A DNA stretch of 64,000 nt, taken from Paenibacillus sp. JNUCC-31. Its GTDB lineage: Bacteria > Bacillota > Bacilli > Paenibacillales > Paenibacillaceae. Every line of letters begins with the position of its first letter. The stretch's first letter is position 1. A program made the translations under genes and the position numbers. The stretch spans positions 2,108,001-2,172,000 of the forward strand of contig NZ_CP062165.1 of NCBI RefSeq assembly GCF_014844075.1, in the 5' to 3' direction. Below, one piece after another: positions 51,274 to 59,715 of the stretch. Below the pieces are notes generated by a model. It did no database searches and was not told the origin of the DNA. It saw only the letters and a list, made by a program, of their open reading frames with translations.

Positions 51274-51495
51274 TTATTTGCCAGACCCAGCCAGAGACTG
51301 CTCAGCGATTTGCACCAGACGTTTGGTGATGTAGCCACCCAGAGAACCTGTCTCACGGGAAGTGTAGTTACCATAGTAACCGTCTTGTGGGATAGTTACA
51401 CCCAGTTCCTGTGCAGCCTCCATTTTCAATTGTTGCAGTGCTGCAGTCGCTTGAGGTACCACCAAGTTGTTAGAAGAACGAGATCCTTGAGCCAT
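51274..51495 (-). CDS. Alpha/beta-type small acid-soluble spore protein (first)
   Basis: A 73-residue SASP that coats spore DNA and protects it from UV and heat damage. The family motifs NNLVVPQATAALQQLKMEAA, the GPR protease site region TIPQDGYYGN and GSLGGYITKRLVQIAEQ are intact. It starts at ATG 51495 behind AAGGAGATTTAAAAT. A nearly identical paralogue lies at 54666. Expression by sigma-G in the forespore is expected from family knowledge; no promoter was resolved. Confidence 0.93.
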   Translation of the reverse strand: MAQGSRSSNNLVVPQATAALQQLKMEAAQELGVTIPQDGYYGNYTSRETGSLGGYITKRLVQIAEQSLAGSGK

Positions 51496-51614
51496 ATTTT
51501 AAATCTCCTTTCAATCTGTGTCTGTAATGTATTGCAAGCTTGCAAGATTATTATGGCTCGCACGCTTCAGGTTATACGGAATTTCATTAAATTTGTAGGT
51601 GGAGGTTTTTCCCA

Positions 51615-51818
51615 ATGAGCAAGGGTTTATCCTTATGGTTTGCATTCTCTTCGATTATGTTGTTAGCGGTTACGGCGATCATGATCTCATACTCTGGCTG
51701 GTTGGCTACACTGCTGTTTGTCGTGTCCATTGCTAACATCGGCTGGGGATTCGTTATTCGTGCAAAGAAAGAGCGCCAGGAAGGTCGCTCAGCTTCGGAG
51801 ACTGCTTCGAGCAGGTAG
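51615..51818 (+). CDS. Small membrane protein (DUF5325/YlaF-like)
   Basis: A 67-residue protein with two membrane helices (residues about 5-26 and 30-48) and a polar basic tail (RAKKERQEGRSASETASSR). Size, two-helix layout and WGFVIRAKK ending resemble the DUF5325/YlaF group, but this is a weak match. ATG 51615 follows GTGGAGGTTTTTCCC. It is divergent from the first SASP gene and convergent with trpS. Confidence 0.55.
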   Translation: MSKGLSLWFAFSSIMLLAVTAIMISYSGWLATLLFVVSIANIGWGFVIRAKKERQEGRSASETASSR

Positions 51819-51844
51819 TTTCACAATAGTCTGCACAACCACAT

Positions 51845-51873
51845 AAAGAGGAGCCGTAACAAGGCTCCTCTTT
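51845..51873. terminator. Bidirectional terminator between the small membrane protein and trpS
   Basis: AAAGAGGAGCC (51845-51855) and GGCTCCTCTTT (51863-51873), perfect 11-bp stem with 7-base loop and T/A-rich flanks. Confidence 0.85.
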
Positions 51874-51919
51874 ATTCATGTTAACTATTCATCTACTAAG
51901 CATATTTTCCCCTTACCAC

Positions 51920-52912
51920 TTACACCATACGTCTAGGAACAAACCCCATACGTTCTTTAACCTCATTCAGTGTTTGGGAAGCAACTGCTTCTGCGCGTCG
52001 TGCTGAAGTTTCCAGGATGTCGGCCAATTCGCCAGACTCACGAATCTCTTGATACCGTTGCTGTAAAGGTTCAATCACAGATACGACCACTTCAGCCAGT
52101 TCTTTTTTGAACGGACCATACATTTTGCCTTCATAACGCTCCGCAACTTCCTTCAATGTCAGACCCGCACATTCAGCGTAGATACTCATCAGGTTGCTGA
52201 CTTCAGGTTTGTTTGTTGGATCATATACAACTTCACGACCGGAATCGGTTGTGGCACGGCTGATTTTTTTGCGGATCACATCCGGCGGATCAAGCAAGGC
52301 GATGTAGCTGCCAGCATTAGGATTACTCTTGCTCATTTTCGAAGAAGCATCATCCAGCGACATCACACGAGCACCCACCTGTGGAATATAAGGGTCTGGA
52401 ATCGTAAAATATTCACCATAACGGTGGTTAAACCGTCCTGCCAGATCCCGTGTTAATTCCAGATGCTGCTTCTGATCTTCACCTACAGGCACCAGGTCAG
52501 CATTATAGAGCAAAATATCAGCAGCCATCAAAGAAGGATAAACAAACAACCCAGCGCCAACCGAATCTTTACCTGATGATTTGTCCTTGAACTGCGTCAT
52601 GCGTTCGAGCTCGCCCATCGAAGTCAGGGTGGTCATCAACCAGCCCAGTTCCGCGTGCTGCGGTACATGGGATTGCAGAAACACATTTGATTTTGACGGA
52701 TCGATTCCAGCCGCGATAAACAAGGCAGCTACCGCCTCGGATTGCTCACGAAGTGCTGCAGGCTCTTGAGCCACCGTCACAGCATGCAGATCAACCACCA
52801 TGAAGTGACATTGATAGTCATGCTGCAATTTCACAAAGTTTTTAATTGCCCCGATGTAGTTCCCCAATGTAAGCTTACCACTCGGCTGAATACCTGAAAG
52901 TACTGTTTTCAT
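51920..52912 (-). CDS. trpS: Tryptophan-tRNA ligase
   Basis: A 330-residue class I aminoacyl-tRNA synthetase. The start (MKTVLSGIQPSGKLTLGNYI) is near 52912, behind GGAGGCGTTATGTGAA; the frame upstream runs through the T-box terminator. The HIGH-equivalent is SGKLTLGNYIG and the KMSKS loop is KMSKSNPNAG. It charges tRNA-Trp. The leader carries a T-box with a UGG specifier, so it is induced when uncharged tRNA-Trp accumulates. Confidence 0.94.
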   Translation of the reverse strand: MKTVLSGIQPSGKLTLGNYIGAIKNFVKLQHDYQCHFMVVDLHAVTVAQEPAALREQSEAVAALFIAAGIDPSKSNVFLQSHVPQHAELGWLMTTLTSMGELERMTQFKDKSSGKDSVGAGLFVYPSLMAADILLYNADLVPVGEDQKQHLELTRDLAGRFNHRYGEYFTIPDPYIPQVGARVMSLDDASSKMSKSNPNAGSYIALLDPPDVIRKKISRATTDSGREVVYDPTNKPEVSNLMSIYAECAGLTLKEVAERYEGKMYGPFKKELAEVVVSVIEPLQQRYQEIRESGELADILETSARRAEAVASQTLNEVKERMGFVPRRMV

Positions 52913-52959
52913 TTCACATAACGCCTCCCTATTTGTTCGTTCCAATTCTCCGCAGACGC

Positions 52960-53217
52960 AAAAAGGCCCCACATCCGCAAGGGACGTGAGACCGTGGTGC
53001 CACCCTTATTCGCATTGCTCCATCCATCCCGATCTAATCAGATCAAGGTGAAGAAATGCCTTCATTTCCCCGTAACGTGGAGTATACGTCCAGTTCTACT
53101 GAGGATAGCCCAGGCTCGGACCTTTCCTGTTCAAACCAGCACTCAAGGGTCCATTCGGTAAAGAGTTCACACCGATTCGCATCAACCATCGGCTTTCTGG
53201 AGAGAATTCTCTTAACT
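52960..53217 (-). promoter_or_regulatory. T-box leader with terminator, tryptophan specifier
   Basis: On the minus strand stem I begins with GATGGTTGATGCGAATCGGT, the T-box sequence AGGGTGGCACCACG is at 53006-52993, and the terminator is TCACGTCCCTTGCGGATGTG followed by GGGCCTTTTTG (to about 52960). The specifier codon is read as TGG at 53153-53151 in CGAATGGACCC, which fits tRNA-Trp. Uncharged tRNA favours the antiterminator. Confidence 0.9.
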
Positions 53218-53490
53218 TACTTATCCCTGTCATCGCTTTGAATATCATTCATAAGATAAAACATATCTTTCAGAATTCCATCTTAATGCGCATAGAGCAG
53301 ATTGTCAAAATGGGAATAGCTTTTTTTACCCACTTCACAGAAATCTGTTATGATGGAATTGCTTATCCTGATCGCCAGCATTCACTTGGAATGCTAATGG
53401 ATAGGTGGCATGTACACAATGACACGCCTGCAACGGCAGATAGAAATGGCTGTTTGCAGACAGATTTCAAGTGGGAAAAGGAGCATCGAT

Positions 53491-54465
53491 ATGAAAAAAG
53501 TGACCAAAGGCCAATGGAATGGTTACGACACGTATATCCTACATAGCCGTGAATTGGAAATTACCTTGCTGCCACGTCTTGGAAATAATATCATTTCCAT
53601 TCGTGATCTCGTGCAGGGCCGCGATGTCGTTCGCAGTCCGGAAGAAGATGAACTCGCCTTTTATTTGCAGAAGCCGTATCACTTCGGCGTTCCGCTTCTT
53701 GTTCCGCCAGGCCGGATTCACCGAGGACAATTCCAGTATGAAGGTGTCCATTACCAATTCGATCAGAATACGGCCAATGACAACCATATTCACGGCCTCC
53801 ACCGCAGCCAGTCCTGGTGTGTCAGCGACATCGAAGAAGATGAAGATGGCTGTGCAATTACAACGGAATTATTAACTGAAAATGAAGCGCATTGGATGGC
53901 TCAATTCCCTATTCCTTTGAAACTTGAGATGACGTTCAGACTGCAAAACGCGGTGTTAAGCCAGCGCCTGCGTGTGACCAATCTGAGCTCTACTCCTGCG
54001 CCTTTTGGAATGGGATATCATACATGGTTTCTGCTTGACGGCAAACCTGCGGAATGGACACTTCAACTTCCGGTATCCGGAATTTACGCTCAGAATGAAG
54101 AGCAATTGCCTACAGGGGAGATAGAATCTCTTGGACATTGGTCTGCATTGAACGAAGGCATCAACATGCAGGGACGAAACTGGGATACCATTTTGAAAGC
54201 GGCTGAAGGGCAGCCAGCGGTAGCTCACTTGCGCAGGCAGGATGGATATACGCTGAAATATTCAGCAGATGAAGCATTTTTCAAACATTGGGTCCTCTTT
54301 ACAAAGGGCGAATCCGATCAATTTCTGTGTATTGAACCCTACACATGGCTTCCTGATGCACCCAATTTGAATTTAACAGACGAGCAGACGGGACTGATTC
54401 GTCTGGAACCCGAACAGCCGGTTGAGCTTTTCACACGTATTGAGATTGTTCTGCCAACCGAGTAG
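53491..54465 (+). CDS. Aldose 1-epimerase-like protein
   Basis: The start is ATG 53491 (MKKVTKGQWNGYDTYIL) behind AAAAGGAGCATCGAT; the frame upstream is not needed. The 324-residue protein has the galactose mutarotase-like fold: LPRLGNNIISIRDL, LVPPGRIHRGQF, catalytic His in NDNHIHGLHRSQSW, GMGYHTWFLLD and CIEPYTWLPDAPN near the end. It probably interconverts anomers of a sugar; the exact sugar is unknown. It is monocistronic and divergent from trpS. Confidence 0.85.
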   Translation: MKKVTKGQWNGYDTYILHSRELEITLLPRLGNNIISIRDLVQGRDVVRSPEEDELAFYLQKPYHFGVPLLVPPGRIHRGQFQYEGVHYQFDQNTANDNHIHGLHRSQSWCVSDIEEDEDGCAITTELLTENEAHWMAQFPIPLKLEMTFRLQNAVLSQRLRVTNLSSTPAPFGMGYHTWFLLDGKPAEWTLQLPVSGIYAQNEEQLPTGEIESLGHWSALNEGINMQGRNWDTILKAAEGQPAVAHLRRQDGYTLKYSADEAFFKHWVLFTKGESDQFLCIEPYTWLPDAPNLNLTDEQTGLIRLEPEQPVELFTRIEIVLPTE

Positions 54466-54665
54466 TAATCTTGTACTCTCAGGTTTTTTTAGAGGACACA
54501 GTCCCTATATTTACCTTATATTTCACACTGCCGATCCATACTGGGTCGGCTTTTTCTATGCAACAGCTCGTCATTTTTGTCCAAATTTTACCTTACACCA
54601 TATCATGTATATTTCCTCATTCTCTAACCATACTAACATCACCAAGCCATAAGGAGGTGACACAC

Positions 54666-54899
54666 ATGTACGGAGGTCAAAACCAAGGTAGCGGAAGCCG
54701 CTCCAACAATCTGGTTGTTCCCCAAGCAACAGCAGCATTGCAACAATTGAAAATGGAAGCTGCACAAGAACTGGGTGTAACGATTCCCCAAGATGGTTAC
54801 TACGGTAACTACACTTCCCGTGAGACAGGTTCTCTGGGTGGTTACATCACTAAACGTCTGGTGCAAATCGCTGAGCAGCAATTATCGGGTCGTTCGTAA
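54666..54899 (+). CDS. Alpha/beta-type small acid-soluble spore protein (second)
   Basis: A 77-residue SASP starting at ATG 54666 behind AAGGAGGTGACACAC. It differs from the 51274-51495 product mainly at the N-terminus (MYGGQNQGSGSRSNN) and the last residues (QQLSGRS); the middle is almost identical. The GPR cleavage region and the C-terminal helix are intact. Same role in spore DNA protection. Confidence 0.93.
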   Translation: MYGGQNQGSGSRSNNLVVPQATAALQQLKMEAAQELGVTIPQDGYYGNYTSRETGSLGGYITKRLVQIAEQQLSGRS

Positions 54900-54930
54900 G
54901 CTCGTAATTCGTGCTCCGTTATCTAAGTAC

Positions 54931-54965
54931 AAAAGCGGCCTTCCCCGGAAGTGCCGCTTTTCCTT
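54931..54965 (+). terminator. Terminator after the second SASP gene
   Basis: AAAAGCGGC (54931-54939) and GCCGCTTTT (54953-54961), then CCTTT; probably bidirectional with the gene that ends at 54982. Confidence 0.75.
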
Positions 54966-54981
54966 TGTGCTTATATTACTA

Positions 54982-55395
54982 TTATGAAGTCGACTCCATG
55001 CCTGAATCCATGTATGTATTGGTTCTAGGATAACGAATCATCAGGTTCGCCATATTATAGTTTGACTCCATCGTAGCATCAACCAGAATCATACCCTGTC
55101 TTACTGTAAAGTCATATGCAATTTCTCCGTGCGTCCAATTCCGTTTAAATTTCAAAGTCTCCAGTGCCATTGCGCGGAACGAAGAGCGTTGAATTTCGTT
55201 CAAGCCACCGTCCTCCACTTCCATTTGTCCATCACGTCCGGTTATCGGATTATGTCGAATTCCAAACTTTCCAATTACATTATTTCGTATTTGCACAAAA
55301 ACTACACCTGAATCTAACCCTGACAATTCATAATCAAGCTCTTTGAACACCAAATCCAACTGTCGTGCTAATGAAAGCTGGTCAATTTTTACCAT
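54982..55395 (-). CDS. Uncharacterised protein, 137 residues
   Basis: A soluble alpha/beta protein (MVKIDQLSLARQLDLVFKEL at the start, FVQIRNNVIGKFGIRHNPIT in the middle). ATG 55395 follows GGAGGAGCGTT. I recognise no domain or active-site motif. It is monocistronic between the second SASP gene and the oligopeptidase gene, and convergent with the SASP. Confidence 0.6.
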   Translation of the reverse strand: MVKIDQLSLARQLDLVFKELDYELSGLDSGVVFVQIRNNVIGKFGIRHNPITGRDGQMEVEDGGLNEIQRSSFRAMALETLKFKRNWTHGEIAYDFTVRQGMILVDATMESNYNMANLMIRYPRTNTYMDSGMESTS

Positions 55396-55601
55396 AACGC
55401 TCCTCCTTTATGCACTTCATCCTACAAAACAAGGACTTACGACTCATTATATGACAACAATTGGGGCCATTCAACAAATACAAACAAACTTGGGTAAATA
55501 TAACTACAATTTGCACAATTAGTTGCCATTTTGCATTCTTCAAGTGAGTTTTTTCTCTGAATTGCGACAAATTATTCAATTTCAACTACATTCATAAATA
55601 A

Positions 55602-55648
55602 CAAAAAAAAGACTGCAACCCCATGTGTATCACATCGAATTGCAGCCT
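55602..55648 (-). terminator. Terminator after pepF
   Basis: GACTGCAA...ATGTG pairs with CACAT...TTGCAG; on the minus strand TTTTTTTT follows. It lies about 25 bp after the pepF stop. Confidence 0.75.
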
Positions 55649-55671
55649 CATTTCATATATAGGCATACGAT

Positions 55672-57471
55672 TTATTTTGCTGTTTCCGTCATCTCAAGGA
55701 ATTGCTCAATATCGGCAATGACCAAGTCCGCTGCATTTTGCCAGAAATCAGGTTGAGTAAGATCCGTACCCAGATGTTTCTGCGCAAGCTCCTCTACCGA
55801 CATGCGTCCTGTATCTCGTAACAAATCATCATATTTATCCGCAAAGGCTGTACCTTCCTGCTGTGCTTTGGCATAAATACCCGCACTGAACATATAGCCA
55901 AAGGTATATGGGAAGTTGTAGAATGGCACACCTGTCAGATAGAAATGTAGTTTCGATGCCCAGAAATGCGGGTGATCCGACGCAAGCACACCACAGAAAG
56001 CCTCCTGTTGTGCTTCTACCATGAGTTTGGATAGCTCATCAGCATTCACCAGACCTTTTTTGCGTTGCTCATAGAAACGGTTTTCGAACAGGAAACGTGC
56101 ATGAATGTTCATGAAGAAAGCAACACTTCGCTGAATCTTGTCTTCAAGCAGAGCCAGCTTCTCCTGTCCATCCTCCGCAGCCTGAACCAGCGCATCGGCT
56201 ACAATCAACTCGGCAAAAGTAGAAGCCGTCTCTGCCACATTCATGGCATAGCGTTGATTCAGCGCAGGCAGTTCTTCCATAATGTGCTGATGATATCCAT
56301 GTCCGAGTTCATGAGCAAGTGTCGACACATTGGAAGGCGTCCCAGAGAAAGTCATGAAAATACGTGTTGCTTTGCTGAGTGGCAATGATGTACAAAATCC
56401 CCCTGGACGCTTGCCAGGACGATCCTCTGCTTCGATCCAACGTTTCTCAAACGCCATCTCTGCAAATTTGGAAAGTTTGGGACTGAACTTGGCGAATTGA
56501 TCAACAATATTGATGGCCGCCTCGTCATATGTGACTTTTCCTCCCGATTTCCCTACAGGTGCATCAACGTCACTCCAGCTGAGTTTGTCCACTCCAAGCA
56601 GTTGTGCCTTGCGCTCCAAATACTGAACCAATGCAGGCTTGGCACCGTTAATGACGTCCCACATCGTATCGAGCGTCTGACGTGACATCCGGTTCATCGC
56701 CAGTGGCTCTTTAAGAATGTCATCCCAGCCGCGCTTCTCATACAACTTGAGGCGGAAACCGGCGAGATGATTCAATGTATCTGCACAGAAGTCCTCAACA
56801 TCAGTCCATGCCTGTTCCCAGTTAGCAAATACCGTCTCGCGTACATTGCGGTCACTGTCACTCAGTTTGTTGGCAGCCTGACCTGCGGACAGCATCACGG
56901 TTTCACCATCTTGCTCAAATGGAATGTTTACCTTGCTCACGATTGTGTTATAGAATTTGCCCCAGCCATGGTAACCATCTACGCCGAGATCAAGCGCAAG
57001 ACCTTCAAGCTCAGGAGACAGCTTCTCACGAGCTTGCGTGCGGCTCTCATTCAGTGCAAAGGCAAGCGGCTGAACATCTTCCCGGGCAATCCATGCGTCC
57101 CATACAGAATCGGACGTCTGGCTAAGCGTATTATCAAATTGGGATTTGGTACTGTTCAACATTGCCGCAAGAGAACTAATGCTTCCCTGAAGCTGAACTG
57201 CCTTTTTATCATTTTGATTTTGCGAAGAAAGACAGGATACAAAGGCGGAGCCTTCCGAAATTCGGATGTAACAGCTCTGCAGCAGTTCGAGGATTGGATC
57301 AAACGCATGGGTCTCTTCCAATGACTTGGGTGCAGGTGTTTCTTTCAAAAGATTTTGCAGCTTGCGCACATCTTGCTCCAGTTCAATCAAATATGCAGCG
57401 AACGATTCGGAGGCAGAACCTCCACTAAAAATGGACTCCAAATCCCAGACGGGTTGTAATGGTGTTTTCAT
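55672..57471 (-). CDS. pepF: Oligoendopeptidase F, M3 family
   Basis: A 599-residue cytoplasmic zinc metallopeptidase that cleaves short peptides. The zinc-binding HExxH is in STLAHELGHGYHQH near residue 390 and the third ligand Glu is expected in NVAETASTFAELIV. The PepF N-terminal domain is complete. ATG 57471 follows GAGAGAGGTGCCTTATTAA. It is monocistronic. Confidence 0.93.
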   Translation of the reverse strand: MKTPLQPVWDLESIFSGGSASESFAAYLIELEQDVRKLQNLLKETPAPKSLEETHAFDPILELLQSCYIRISEGSAFVSCLSSQNQNDKKAVQLQGSISSLAAMLNSTKSQFDNTLSQTSDSVWDAWIAREDVQPLAFALNESRTQAREKLSPELEGLALDLGVDGYHGWGKFYNTIVSKVNIPFEQDGETVMLSAGQAANKLSDSDRNVRETVFANWEQAWTDVEDFCADTLNHLAGFRLKLYEKRGWDDILKEPLAMNRMSRQTLDTMWDVINGAKPALVQYLERKAQLLGVDKLSWSDVDAPVGKSGGKVTYDEAAINIVDQFAKFSPKLSKFAEMAFEKRWIEAEDRPGKRPGGFCTSLPLSKATRIFMTFSGTPSNVSTLAHELGHGYHQHIMEELPALNQRYAMNVAETASTFAELIVADALVQAAEDGQEKLALLEDKIQRSVAFFMNIHARFLFENRFYEQRKKGLVNADELSKLMVEAQQEAFCGVLASDHPHFWASKLHFYLTGVPFYNFPYTFGYMFSAGIYAKAQQEGTAFADKYDDLLRDTGRMSVEELAQKHLGTDLTQPDFWQNAADLVIADIEQFLEMTETAK

Positions 57472-57589
57472 TTAATAAGGCACCTCTCTCAGTAAATTGG
57501 ATAAGCAAACCTTGAATTAGAACTGGTTTTATAGGCACTATATCTCTATACTAGAGAAATAGTTTAAGCTATTTTCAGGAGGTCATTGT

Positions 57590-57760
57590 ATGAAACCTTT
57601 ACAAGTCTCGGCTGACACAGCCGTCAAATTAGCAGAATCTCTGGGTGTTCCCCTCGAACATCTGATGCATATGCCGCAGCATATCCTGATGCAGAAAATT
57701 GCCGAACTGGCTAAAGAGGAAGCAGCTAAGGCTGCGCCTAAAGAAGGCGAGCAGGAATGA
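57590..57760 (+). CDS. yycC: YycC-like small protein
   Basis: A 56-residue protein not long enough for most gene callers' cut-offs, starting at ATG 57590 behind AGGAGGTCATTGT. MKPLQVSADTAVKLAESLGV followed by PLEHLMHMPQHILMQKIAEL matches the YycC family of Bacillales. The function is unknown. Its stop overlaps the next start as ATGA, so both genes are probably coupled. Confidence 0.75.
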   Translation: MKPLQVSADTAVKLAESLGVPLEHLMHMPQHILMQKIAELAKEEAAKAAPKEGEQE

Positions 57761-57990
57761 TTCCATTTGAGAACAGCTGGCCTTACGATATTGTGATGGG
57801 GGACATCTATGTACAGCAATGTCCGTACTGCCATGCAAGCAACGTCCTGCTGCCGCTCAAACCCAAGGAGCTTGTACGCATTCGCGAAGGCAAAAAGAAA
57901 TTGCTGGTCTTTCCTTGTTGTAATGCCAGTATGACTGTAATCGACAATGATAGTGATTACCTGTTGTCCAGTCGTCCTGTCCGTAATTAG
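57757..57990 (+). CDS. Small zinc-ribbon-like protein coupled to yycC
   Basis: A 77-residue protein with two Cys pairs, QQCPYCHASNV and FPCCNASMTV, spaced about 30 residues apart, which suggests one zinc site. The ATG at 57757 overlaps the yycC stop. No family name was recognised. It is convergent with the DUF2225 gene, 14 bp apart and without a clear terminator between. Confidence 0.65.
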   Translation: MIPFENSWPYDIVMGDIYVQQCPYCHASNVLLPLKPKELVRIREGKKKLLVFPCCNASMTVIDNDSDYLLSSRPVRN

Positions 57991-58004
57991 AGAACAACGG
58001 TCAT

Positions 58005-58748
58005 TTATCCAATGGGGCTGCGTTTCGCAGCCTCTTTGTCTGCTTCAATCATCTCAGCTGGCAATTCCATCTTGCTCGAGATCATCTGTTCTCGCAGCAA
58101 TGCCCACTGCTCCCGCGAAGCACGAATCATGGCAGCGTCGGTTATGCGTTTGTCATGGATGACTTTGCCGAACCATTTCACAGCCTCATGGAATCGACCG
58201 ATCCTGCGGTTCAACTCCCCGAGCAGATATAGCAGCTTGGCTTCATTCCCGCCCGTACCTTCACGTTCAAAGACCTTCACGTAAGCCTCAAGACTAAATT
58301 CAAGAAATCGTTTTTCCTGAACATGATCCTCCATATACCGATACAGCCAGGCTATATGATGCAACAGTCCAGCGACGACGCGGTCTTTCTCCTGAATAAC
58401 CTGTGCGCACAGCAAGCCCAGCTTGTAGGAATCCATTGCCTGGTCAAGTGTCCGCGCCCCGCTATAGTCCCGTTTCACCCATCGGTTGCCGATTTGTTCC
58501 TTGAAAGCCTTACGTTGAATGTCATTCAAATGCTCTGTTGCATTTTCTGTGGAGGCAAATCCGCATTGCGGACAGATTCGTACAACATAAAAATCCGGGT
58601 TCTCCCGCTTGTAGTACGCGCAAAAATCGGAATCTGTCCGATATGGCCGTTTCAGGCTTGGTCTTACTCGTGAGGTTTCATACTCAGTCTCGCAGTAATG
58701 ACACTTCACCTTTACCTTATACAGAGGCTCTAATTCCACTTGTTTCAT
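58005..58748 (-). CDS. DUF2225 family protein
   Basis: A 247-residue protein. The N-terminal zinc site is made of CHYCETEYETSRVRP and, 45 residues later, RICPQCGFASTE. The remainder is tetratricopeptide-like helices (EAVKWFGKVIHDKRI). Function is unknown; relatives occur widely in spore formers. The ATG 58748 start has GGAGAGGAATGAAAC around it. It is 28 bp downstream of the haemoglobin gene, so the two may be co-transcribed. Confidence 0.82.
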   Translation of the reverse strand: MKQVELEPLYKVKVKCHYCETEYETSRVRPSLKRPYRTDSDFCAYYKRENPDFYVVRICPQCGFASTENATEHLNDIQRKAFKEQIGNRWVKRDYSGARTLDQAMDSYKLGLLCAQVIQEKDRVVAGLLHHIAWLYRYMEDHVQEKRFLEFSLEAYVKVFEREGTGGNEAKLLYLLGELNRRIGRFHEAVKWFGKVIHDKRITDAAMIRASREQWALLREQMISSKMELPAEMIEADKEAAKRSPIG

Positions 58749-58775
58749 TCCTCTCCCCTAAGCTTGTAGTCGGAA

Positions 58776-59153
58776 CTAAGGTGTATTCACAAAGTGATGT
58801 GCAGGTCCAGACAATCGTTGCAGGACAAAAGAATGTAATGGTTCTTCCACACCGACCTGGGTCAGCGCCTGGTCCATACACGCAAGCCAAGCTTCTGCCC
58901 GTTCAACCGTCACTTCAAAGTGCATATGGCGGGCACGCATCATCGGATGGCCAAAAGCTTCGGAAAACAATGCAGGGCCACCGAAAAACTGAGACAAAAA
59001 CATGTATTGTTTGTCCATTACCGGCTGAATGTCTTCTGGAAAAAGAGGAGCCAGTTTCTCATTTTGCTGAACAATCGGATAGAAAGCCTCGACCAGTGCG
59101 CGAACACCTGCCTCACCACCCAGATTATCGTAGATGCTTAAATTAGGATTCAT
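58776..59153 (-). CDS. Truncated haemoglobin (group II type)
   Basis: A 125-residue 2/2 globin starting MNPNLSIYDNLGGEAGVRAL. The proximal His is in MMRARHMHFEV, the B10-type Tyr in AFYPIVQQNE and the FFGGPALFSEAFGHP loop is typical. Such proteins bind oxygen or nitric oxide. B. subtilis YjbI is the nearest named relative. ATG 59153 follows AGGGGGAATAAGTGA. Confidence 0.88.
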   Translation of the reverse strand: MNPNLSIYDNLGGEAGVRALVEAFYPIVQQNEKLAPLFPEDIQPVMDKQYMFLSQFFGGPALFSEAFGHPMMRARHMHFEVTVERAEAWLACMDQALTQVGVEEPLHSFVLQRLSGPAHHFVNTP

Positions 59154-59354
59154 TCACTTATTCCCCCTCTCTTGTGTCGAATTTTGACATATATTACACT
59201 CCCATGCTTAATTGTGAAAGGAGATTAAACAACAAGGCCACGAACGCCTTTATCTTCATTCTATCAAAAAAATCCCAAAAGTCCTATATCACATGTCATG
59301 GGTATGGTTCCTCATAGCTATGATCCTTACAGGTCCTTCACGGGCTGAAGGCAC
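59154..59354. other. Intergenic stretch upstream of the globin gene
   Basis: Nothing coding is supported. It contains the globin promoter region; no clear -35/-10 pair was picked. Confidence 0.35.
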
Positions 59355-59383
59355 AAAAAAGCGCCAAACAAGAGGTTTGGCGC
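59355..59383 (-). terminator. Terminator after the small membrane protein
   Basis: GCGCCAAAC (59361-59369) and GTTTGGCGC (59375-59383), perfect stem; on the minus strand TTTTTTG follows. Confidence 0.85.
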
Positions 59384-59396
59384 ACCAGATATTTCA

Positions 59397-59498
59397 TCAA
59401 TAACTTCGCCAGTCCTCTTCTTCAGAGCGCACAAGCGAGGCACGTATAACATAAACAAAAGCACAAACCAGGATTCCGGTGACAAGGCTCATAATCAT
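59397..59498 (-). CDS. Very small membrane protein (33 residues)
   Basis: Reading from ATG 59498 (or 59492) to the stop at 59397 gives MIMSLVTGILVCAFVYVIRA and an acidic tail SLVRSEEEDWRSY. One membrane helix covers nearly the whole N-terminal part. GGATGGAGTG precedes the start. The frame is open further upstream but has no better site. A perfect terminator follows at 59355, which supports a transcribed gene. It is divergent from ylbJ. Confidence 0.5.
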   Translation of the reverse strand: MIMSLVTGILVCAFVYVIRASLVRSEEEDWRSY

Positions 59499-59715
59499 CA
59501 CTCCATCCGATTTTATTCCACCTTCTATAAACATGAGGTGACGTTCAGGCGTTTTCATTATTTTAGCATACATCTCTCCAAAACACAGCCACTTTTGCAA
59601 GCGCTTTCTAAACATTAATTTGTACTGTTTGTCCACCTTGTCTCATATATTGAAGGCAGAAGCGCGAGCGATCTACTGCACAGTTGACCATTCCAAAAAT
59701 AAAGGAGAAGAATTC

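Noticed and set aside
59593..59608. cre-like (CcpA) sequence TTGCAAGCGCTTTCTA upstream of ylbJ
   Set aside because: One mismatch at a conserved end position and no metabolic reason for carbon control of ylbJ; too weak to list as a site.
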